Below are positions 1-3,887 of a stretch of 8,318 nt of DNA, piece after piece. Both the position numbers and the translations under genes were made by a program. This DNA is from an uncultured Clostridia bacterium (lineage in GTDB: Bacteria; Bacillota; Clostridia; Oscillospirales; Ruminococcaceae): contig CANEHP010000099.1 of NCBI GenBank assembly GCA_947427325.1, positions 1 through 8,318 of the forward strand. The letters run 5' to 3'. Positions within the stretch are counted from its first letter, which is position 1; each line of letters starts with the position of its first letter. Below the pieces are notes generated by a model, which had not been told where the DNA came from, searched no databases, and worked only from the letters and a program-made list of their open reading frames with translations.

Positions 1-47
1 AAAATTTGCTCGAAAATCTGCGCACCATTCCTATGAGAACAAGTTCT
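1..47 (-). repeat. Partial copy of a dispersed repeat, also present inverted at the right end
   Basis: The first 47 bases align with the reverse complement of 8228-8275, at roughly 35 identities over 48 columns with one gap. Matching blocks include AAAATCTGC at 13-21 and the TATG-GAACA-G-TCT pattern at 32-47. The copy is cut by the window edge, so its full extent and nature are unknown. The orientation given is relative to the right-end copy. Directly after it, TAAAATTTC (47-55) and GAAATTTTA (68-76) form a 9-bp inverted repeat that could be part of the same element's edge. No coding content was seen here. Confidence 0.5.
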
Positions 48-93
48 AAAATTTCTTGATAAGCCGGGAAATTTTAAAATGTTTACTATCTGA

Positions 94-190
94 CTGAGTT
101 TAGAGTTTTTGTTTGAAAAGCTGGGCAAAAACTCTAAACTCAGAGACTGTATTTTTCTGTCCATCTTTTCAAGCAGAAAAATACAGTCTC
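94..190. repeat. Twin perfect hairpins with mutually complementary loops
   Basis: Two long perfect hairpins lie back to back. The first pairs 94-111 with 126-143 (18 bp, arm CTGAGTTTAGAGTTTTTG) around the loop 112-125. The second pairs 143-159 with 174-190 (17 bp, arm GAGACTGTATTTTTCTG) around the loop 160-173. The loops are complementary to each other: TTGAAAAG (113-120) pairs with CTTTTCAA (165-172), and TGG (122-124) with CCA (161-163), with G-U pairs at the ends. In RNA this would allow a kissing interaction. The structure sits about 105 bases upstream of the darA promoter, so it is probably not part of the darA leader. A mobile palindromic element or a structured RNA are both possible. 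Confidence 0.75.
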
Positions 191-296
191 AAACGATTCT
201 TTGAAATTCGTGCTATCAAGACAGTTGTGCTGAAATGTACCCGCTTTCAGAAAAGCAGTGCTGATTTTTCACCGCCCTCAATCTGCCGATACTACC

Positions 297-325
297 TTTA
301 CAAACCGCCTTTTTTATGTTATACT
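297..325 (+). promoter_or_regulatory. Putative sigma-A promoter of darA
   Basis: TTTACA (297-302) is separated by exactly 17 bases from TATACT (320-325), with five of six consensus bases in each box. The expected transcription start near 332 gives a leader of about 35 bases to the darA start codon. It probably drives darA and the downstream holB and ricT. Confidence 0.65.
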
Positions 326-367
326 GTAAAAAGGAAAGACCATTCTTTTTACCGAAAGGCTAAAGCT

Positions 368-691
368 ATGAAACTTATATATGCTATTGTAAATAACGAC
401 GATGCCCGCGCTGTTGCGTCTTCTCTCACCAAGGGCGGATTTGCCGCTACAAAGCTTGCCTCCACGGGCGGTTTTCTTATGGCGGGCAACACTACTTTTC
501 TTATCTGCTCGGAGGACGGCAAGGTAGATGAAATTATCGGAATAATCCGTGACAACAGCCATAAAAGAACACAGTATGTTCCATCTGCCGCATCTTACGG
601 TCCAAATGCCTACGCAGGCTTTCCCGTAGAGGTAAGCGTGGGGGGCGCTACTATATTTGTTACAAATATAGAGCGGTTTGAAAAAATCTGA
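368..691 (+). CDS. darA: Cyclic-di-AMP receptor DarA/PstA (PII-like, YaaQ family)
   Basis: This is a 107-residue cytoplasmic signal-transduction protein of the PII-like DarA/PstA family, which forms trimers that bind the second messenger cyclic-di-AMP. Its output partner is still unclear in most species. The family signature is plain: MKLIYAIVNNDDA at the N-terminus, TKLASTGGFL (28-37) followed by GN (40-41), and a VGGATIFV strand near residue 91 before the C-terminal RFEKI. The length matches the family's usual size of about 109 residues. The ATG at 368 was chosen because homology begins there and AAAGG (355-359) lies 8 bases upstream; the frame stays open further 5' but runs through the promoter. 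Residue 26 is Ala, where, from memory, characterised homologues have Arg in FRATKLA. holB follows after 24 bases, as in Bacillus, except that no yaaR lies between. Confidence 0.93.
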   Translation: MKLIYAIVNNDDARAVASSLTKGGFAATKLASTGGFLMAGNTTFLICSEDGKVDEIIGIIRDNSHKRTQYVPSAASYGPNAYAGFPVEVSVGGATIFVTNIERFEKI

Positions 692-715
692 TTTTTAGAG
701 AAGGGAAGTCGTATT

Positions 716-1690
716 ATGAAAATCTATGGCAATAAACAGGTCGTCAAACGGCTTTCCGATTATGCAAAAAATAACTGTCTGCCCCATGCCCTGCTTTTTT
801 TCGGAGACGCAGGCACAGGAAAAAGAACCTTGGCGGATTATACTTCTATGCTGTATTTTTGCCTTGAAAAGGGCGGCGCTCCCTGTATGAGCTGCGAAAA
901 CTGCAAAAGGGTGGAAAAGCATATTCACCCCGATGTGGTTTATGCAAGCTGCGCTGATTTAAACGCAGAGGAGCTGCGTGAAGGAATATTGCCTACCACC
1001 TTTGAGAAAGCGGTTGAGGGCGGAATAAAGGTTTATATTTTTTCTGAGTTTCAGCTTTTGAACAACGTATGTCAGAATATTTTGCTTACATACCTTGAAG
1101 AGCCCTCCCCCACGGTAAGATTTATCTTAACCGCCTCTAACAGAAACGGAATCCTGCCCACAATCCTATCAAGAACAGCGGCTATACAGACCTTTAAGCT
1201 AAGCGAGGAGGAGTGCGAAAAGGCGCTGTCTGATTATGGCGTTAAAAATGCGGGAGAAGCGGCTAAAACTTACGGCGGAAACTTAGGTCTTGCACTAAAT
1301 GCCGCAAAGGATAAAAACGCCGCAGTTTACATCGAGCTGACAAGGGAGCTTTGCGGATATATCGTTGAAAAAAACGAGTATAAGGCGATTAACCTGCTTT
1401 TACACCTGCCGCAGCCCAAAGACGATAAGCGGGGGCCTTTAAAAATATTGGTAAACGAAACGGAAAAAATTTTTCACGACGCTTTTGTAATAGCTATGGA
1501 CGGAAAGCCTTCCCTTAGCTGCTGCCCCGAATTATCCGCAAAGGCGGCAAAAATTTTTCCTGCGCTTGCCCTTAATCTTATTGCAGAAGAAACGGTTAAA
1601 TTCAGCAAATCCGTTACAGAAAATAACTTTAATTCAAAAATAACGGCAAACGCTTTTGTGTCGGCAATATTTAACGCAATGGAAAATTAA
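716..1690 (+). CDS. holB: DNA polymerase III subunit delta-prime
   Basis: This 324-residue protein is an AAA+ subunit of the replicative clamp loader, which opens and loads the beta sliding clamp onto primed DNA. A Walker A-like P-loop GDAGTGKRT lies at 30-38. A four-cysteine zinc module follows (C49, C57, C60, C63), as in delta-prime and DnaX proteins. The Walker B position is degenerate (YIFSEFQLL, about 107-115). It is followed by NILLTYLEEPSPTVRFIL, the counterpart of the family's NALLKTLEEPP segment, and an SRT motif at 152-154 where clamp loaders usually have SRC. The C-terminal half is poorly conserved, as is normal for this subunit. The length fits HolB (about 330 residues). The ATG at 716 is preceded by a purine-rich AGAAGGGAAG. 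DnaX was considered, but the protein is too short and the context between darA and ricT favours holB. Confidence 0.9.
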   Translation: MKIYGNKQVVKRLSDYAKNNCLPHALLFFGDAGTGKRTLADYTSMLYFCLEKGGAPCMSCENCKRVEKHIHPDVVYASCADLNAEELREGILPTTFEKAVEGGIKVYIFSEFQLLNNVCQNILLTYLEEPSPTVRFILTASNRNGILPTILSRTAAIQTFKLSEEECEKALSDYGVKNAGEAAKTYGGNLGLALNAAKDKNAAVYIELTRELCGYIVEKNEYKAINLLLHLPQPKDDKRGPLKILVNETEKIFHDAFVIAMDGKPSLSCCPELSAKAAKIFPALALNLIAEETVKFSKSVTENNFNSKITANAFVSAIFNAMEN

Positions 1691-1734
1691 CGCAAAGACC
1701 GCCTTATGGTTTTGCCGCAGATTGCCTGCGGGAT

Positions 1735-1764
1735 ATTGCCTTAACTCATTGCCTTAACTCATTG
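1735..1764 (+). repeat. 13-bp tandem duplication before ricT
   Basis: ATTGCCTTAACTC occurs twice in perfect tandem (1735-1747, 1748-1760) and a third partial copy, ATTG, follows at 1761. A further ATTGCC lies at 1721 in the loop and right arm of a 6-bp hairpin, CCGCAG (1715-1720) / CTGCGG (1726-1731). The hairpin lacks a T-run and does not look like a terminator. The tract fills most of the 97-base gap between holB and ricT and ends just before the ricT ribosome binding site. It looks like a slippage duplication; a regulatory role is unproven. Confidence 0.7.
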
Positions 1765-1787
1765 AACAAAGGAAAGGATTAAAATAA

Positions 1788-2654
1788 ATGACTGAAGTTA
1801 TAGGAGTACGCTTTAAAGAAGTAGGAAAGATATATTATTTTTCTCCCAAGGGACTTAAAATTTCCGCAGGTGAAAAGGTTATAGTTGAAACCGCAAGAGG
1901 CGTGGAGTGCGGCGATGTGGCAATAGGAAATTTTATGGCGGAGGACGAAGATGTAGTTCAGCCGCTGAAGGAAATTATCCGTATCGCAACAAAGGAGGAT
2001 CTGGAAATTCTGAAAAACAACCTTGCCCGCAAGGAAGAAATTATGAAGGTGTTTACCGAAAAAATTGCCGAGCATAAGCTTAATATGAAGCCCATCGATG
2101 TGGAATGCACCTTTGATAACGGAAAGATTATGTTTTATTTTACCTCCGAAAGCCGTGTGGATTTCAGAGATCTGGTTAAGGATCTGGCAAGCATTTACCG
2201 CACCCGTATCGAACTAAGGCAGATAGGCGTTCGCGACGAAGCAAAAATGCTGGGCGGATTGGGTATTTGCGGCAGAAAGCTTTGCTGCTCCTTATTTCTG
2301 GGAGAGTTTCAGCCTGTTTCCATTAAAATGGCAAAGGAACAGTCGCTGTCCCTGAACCCCACAAAAATTTCGGGAACCTGCGGCAGACTTATGTGCTGCC
2401 TGAAGTACGAGCAGGACAGCTATGAGGAATTGCTGAAAATAACTCCCAAGGTCGGGGCGCTTGTGGAAACCGCCGAGGGCAGAGGAATTGTTACCGACGC
2501 TAACCTCCTTACCGGCGTATTAAAGATACAGCTTGACAAAAACAAGGAAGCAGCTCCCGTTACCTTTAAGAGAGGGGATGTTAAGCTTTTAAAGGATTCC
2601 AAAATCCGTGTAAACCGTGATGAAATAGCTGCGCTGAAGGAGCTTGAAGACTAA
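1788..2654 (+). CDS. ricT: PSP1-domain protein RicT (YaaT), Ric complex / RNase Y modulator
   Basis: The 288-residue product belongs to the PSP1 family, known in Bacillus as RicT or YaaT. There it acts with RicA and RicF as an Fe-S protein complex that directs RNase Y to certain mRNAs, and it affects sporulation, competence and biofilm formation. The PSP1 core is recognisable from the conserved RVDFRDLVKDLA (123-134) and RTRIELRQIGVRDEAK (138-153). It carries two cysteine clusters, GICGRKLCC (159-167) and GTCGRLMCC (197-204 region). The six cysteines at 161, 166, 167, 198, 203 and 204 are the expected cluster ligands or redox residues. The ATG at 1788 follows AAAGGAAAGGA at 1768-1778. Length and gene order after holB match the family. 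Whether this organism has RicA and RicF cannot be judged from this window. Confidence 0.92.
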   Translation: MTEVIGVRFKEVGKIYYFSPKGLKISAGEKVIVETARGVECGDVAIGNFMAEDEDVVQPLKEIIRIATKEDLEILKNNLARKEEIMKVFTEKIAEHKLNMKPIDVECTFDNGKIMFYFTSESRVDFRDLVKDLASIYRTRIELRQIGVRDEAKMLGGLGICGRKLCCSLFLGEFQPVSIKMAKEQSLSLNPTKISGTCGRLMCCLKYEQDSYEELLKITPKVGALVETAEGRGIVTDANLLTGVLKIQLDKNKEAAPVTFKRGDVKLLKDSKIRVNRDEIAALKELED

Positions 2655-2658
2655 TACC

Positions 2659-2699
2659 CTGTTCAGCGCGGCTGCCCTGACAGCACGAATTTCAATTTT
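2659..2699 (+). terminator. Weak candidate terminator after ricT
   Basis: CTGTTCAG (2659-2666) pairs with CTGACAG (2677-2683) through one bulge, starting a few bases after the ricT stop codon. A T-rich tract follows, but only after a gap of about ten bases, so this is a poor match to an intrinsic terminator. Confidence 0.3.
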
Positions 2700-2700
2700 T

Positions 2701-2729
2701 CTTTTTAAAAATTTTTAAAAAGTTTTTTT
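2701..2729 (+). terminator. AT-only 22-bp palindrome with T7 tail
   Basis: Positions 2701-2722 are a perfect 22-bp palindrome with arms CTTTTTAAAAA and TTTTTAAAAAG, followed at once by seven T residues (2723-2729). The layout is terminator-like for the darA-holB-ricT transcript, but the stem is almost entirely A-T, so its efficiency is doubtful. The following ~105 bases up to the ferredoxin promoter are AT-rich and hold nothing else recognised. Confidence 0.35.
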
Positions 2730-2836
2730 GCAGTTGGGTAACATAGGCTAACTACCGTTATACTTTTCCTAAATTCAAAAGGATTTTTGCGTTAGCTGTA
2801 TATAACTTTAGCAATTTTTTAAAATACCTATTGCGC

Positions 2837-2865
2837 TTGACTTTTTTTAAGGTAAATGTTAAAAT
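2837..2865 (+). promoter_or_regulatory. Putative strong sigma-A promoter of the ferredoxin gene
   Basis: TTGACT (2837-2842), a 17-base spacer and TAAAAT (2860-2865) match consensus at five of six positions in each box. A start near 2872 would leave a leader of about 97 bases. That leader contains one small hairpin, TAGGG (2920-2924) / CCCTA (2930-2934), and ends in a near-perfect Shine-Dalgarno. No known riboswitch was recognised in it. Confidence 0.7.
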
Positions 2866-2968
2866 GAATATGTAACTTATATCTTGGAATTTATTTTCCT
2901 TGAATTGGTTAACAGTTAATAGGGCTTGTCCCTAAAAAAGTACTTAAAAATATCAGGAGGATTTTCTC

Positions 2969-3139
2969 ATGGCTTACAAAATCAATGATGAATGCGTTGC
3001 TTGCGGTGCTTGTGCAGGCGGCTGCCCCGTTGGCGCTATTTCCGAAGGCGACGGAAAGTATGTTATCGACCCCGACGCCTGCATAGACTGCGGTGCTTGC
3101 GCCGAAACCTGCCCTGTCGGCGCACCTAAGGCTGAATAA
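2969..3139 (+). CDS. 2[4Fe-4S] ferredoxin, clostridial type
   Basis: This small gene encodes a 56-residue soluble ferredoxin, the low-potential electron carrier used by anaerobes with enzymes such as pyruvate:ferredoxin oxidoreductase and hydrogenases. Two CxxCxxCxxxCP motifs are complete: C9, C12, C15, C19 and C38, C41, C44, C48. Each set supplies three cysteines to one [4Fe-4S] cluster and the fourth to the other. The internal two-fold similarity (VACGACAGGCPVGA and IDCGACAETCPVGA) and the acidic composition are typical of the clostridial family of about 55 residues. The ATG at 2969 is preceded by AGGAGG (2955-2960) with an 8-base spacing. It has its own promoter and a hairpin directly after the stop, so it is probably monocistronic and strongly expressed. 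Confidence 0.96.
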   Translation: MAYKINDECVACGACAGGCPVGAISEGDGKYVIDPDACIDCGACAETCPVGAPKAE

Positions 3140-3144
3140 TTAAA

Positions 3145-3184
3145 AAGCCGTTGTTTTGGCGGCAAGCTGCCAAAACAACGGCTT
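3145..3184. terminator. Perfect 16-bp hairpin after the ferredoxin gene
   Basis: AAGCCGTTGTTTTGGC (3145-3160) and its exact reverse complement (3169-3184) flank an 8-base loop, six bases after the ferredoxin stop codon. On the + strand the following bases (ATGATCGCAG) lack a T-run. On the - strand the hairpin is followed by TTTTTAATTA, the reverse complement of 3135-3144, which is a canonical intrinsic terminator tail. It may serve both directions, but its polarity best fits a transcript arriving from the right on the - strand. Confidence 0.75.
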
Positions 3185-3234
3185 ATGATCGCAGCTTAGG
3201 GGGAAACCTTGACAGTTCGGCAAGGACGTCGTAA

Positions 3235-3297
3235 AGCGCTAATTCTCGTCTAAAATCAGACCGCAAGGATTGTTTTTTTCTGTCGAGAATTAGGGCT
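3235..3297. repeat. Inverted repeat, left part of a composite palindromic region
   Basis: AGCGCTAATTCTCG (3235-3248) pairs with CGAGAATTAGGGCT (3284-3297) with a single mismatch, enclosing a 35-base loop with a smaller GTCT/AGAC pair. CCGCAAGGAT in the loop (3261-3270) recurs as a direct repeat at 3464-3473. The flanking bases 3185-3234 contain CCTTG/CAAGG but no gene or known RNA was recognised. A - strand reading frame across this region (about 73 codons, Arg/Lys-rich) lacks any recognisable domain and is judged spurious. Confidence 0.6.
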
Positions 3298-3451
3298 TGT
3301 TTGAAAAATCGGGGACGCCGTCTTTTCACCCCAAAACGGTTATCTTCTGCGTCAAAAAGCCCGGTCAAACGTCGGTTTGACTGTGTTTTTTTCCTTGAAT
3401 CCAACCGTTTTGGGACGGAAATCCCGCATTCCCTTTGTTTTCAAACAAACC
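3294..3451. repeat. Nested 158-bp imperfect palindrome
   Basis: Three nested inverted repeats share roughly one centre. The outer pair is 3294-3307 with 3438-3451 (13 of 14 bp, containing TTGTTTGAAAA). The middle pair is 3330-3341 with 3403-3414 (12 bp, CCCAAAACGGTT). The inner pair is 3364-3370 with 3375-3381 (GTCAAAC, four-base loop). Partial complementarity continues between the arms. A long branched or rod-like structure would form in single-stranded DNA or RNA. The size and symmetry suggest a non-autonomous palindromic element or structured RNA. No transposase is nearby. Confidence 0.7.
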
Positions 3452-3556
3452 ATAGTATTAGCCCCGCAAGGATGAGGGGTAATGGGAACATCGCATTTTC
3501 CCGTCCTAACCCCCTTCATTCCGAAAAAAGAAACGCTGAGACTTTCCCGACAGCTT
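3452..3556. other. Gene-free stretch between palindromic elements
   Basis: Nothing coding is supported here. Short complementary pieces are visible, such as CCCC/GGGG around 3462-3479 and GGGGT...ACCCC enclosing GGGAA...TTCCC around 3476-3514. This suggests that the structured region continues to the next hairpin. Forward reading frames through it have no recognisable domain, cross strong hairpins and lack a good ribosome binding site. Confidence 0.4.
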
Positions 3557-3602
3557 GGTGCACTTCTGCTTTAACAATTTTAAGCAGAAGTGCACCGTTT
3601 TA
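3557..3602 (+). terminator. Strong 15-bp hairpin, possible terminator
   Basis: GGTGCACTTCTGCTT (3557-3571) and AAGCAGAAGTGCACC (3582-3596) form a perfect stem with a 10-base loop, followed by GTTTTA. The stem is strong but the T-run is short, so terminator activity is plausible rather than certain. There is no + strand gene directly upstream, so it may instead belong to the repeat cluster. Confidence 0.5.
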
Positions 3603-3673
3603 TTGGTACTTTTGTAAATAAAAAGTTATTTCTGCGGATTATTTTAATACTATTTCTAAGGAGCAGTAAAAAG

Positions 3674-3702
3674 TTGACATTTGACGGTTTACAGTTTACA
3701 AT
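3674..3702 (+). promoter_or_regulatory. Consensus-like sigma-A promoter inside the repeat element
   Basis: TTGACA (3674-3679), a 17-base spacer and TACAAT (3697-3702) give a perfect -35 box and a five-of-six -10 box. Both boxes are made of the degenerate GTTGACA heptamers at the left end of the element. A start near 3709 would give the clostripain-like gene a leader of about 180 bases rich in hairpins. The spacing and box quality are good, but the repeat may have produced the match by composition. Confidence 0.55.
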
Positions 3703-3839
3703 TACGGTGTCGGCTTCGCCGACGTATTTGAAATTTTACGTTTCCGACGGCATTTCAAGCCATTTCTTTGACAAAATGCCGCACTTGCATAAGGCGATAA
3801 GACCGATTAATGATATTTTAAATCGGCGAAGCCGTTCCA

Positions 3840-3867
3840 CAACTGTCAACTGTCAACTGTCAACTGT
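3840..3867 (+). repeat. Four perfect tandem copies of CAACTGT
   Basis: CAACTGT is repeated four times without error (3840-3846, 3847-3853, 3854-3860, 3861-3867). Perfect short tandem units are prone to copy-number change by slippage. The array lies upstream of AAAGGA (3874-3879), so changes would alter the leader length but not the reading frame or ribosome binding site spacing. Confidence 0.9.
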
Positions 3868-3887
3868 AATAAGAAAGGATATGCGCC

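Larger units (their letters stand above)
3673..3867. repeat. 195-bp MITE-like element with inverted heptamer arrays
   Basis: The left end (3673-3700) is four degenerate GTTGACA heptamers in tandem (GTTGACA, TTTGACG, GTTTACA, GTTTACA). The right end (3840-3867) is four perfect copies of CAACTGT, the inverted counterpart. Inside these, CGGCTTCGCCGA (3711-3722) and its reverse complement (3823-3834) form a second inverted pair. The left of these is also a small hairpin by itself (GTCGGC / GCCGAC). An inner hairpin CGGCATTT (3748-3755) / AAATGCCG (3774-3781) follows. The element ends 7 bases before the ribosome binding site of the clostripain-like gene. No coding content was seen. Confidence 0.7.

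Noticed and set aside
113..367. In-frame N-terminal extension of darA
   Set aside because: It runs through the twin hairpins and the promoter, has no homology to the family, and the ATG at 368 has a ribosome binding site and gives the right length.
2872..2968. Riboswitch in the ferredoxin leader
   Set aside because: Only a 5-bp hairpin was found and no known aptamer signature could be recognised.
3183..3404. Minus-strand 73-codon frame with a basic product
   Set aside because: It lies across palindromic repeats, is Arg/Lys-rich without a domain and has no convincing ribosome binding site. It is probably a chance frame in a repeat.
3840..3867. CRISPR-like array
   Set aside because: The 7-bp units are directly adjacent with no spacers, so this is a simple tandem repeat.
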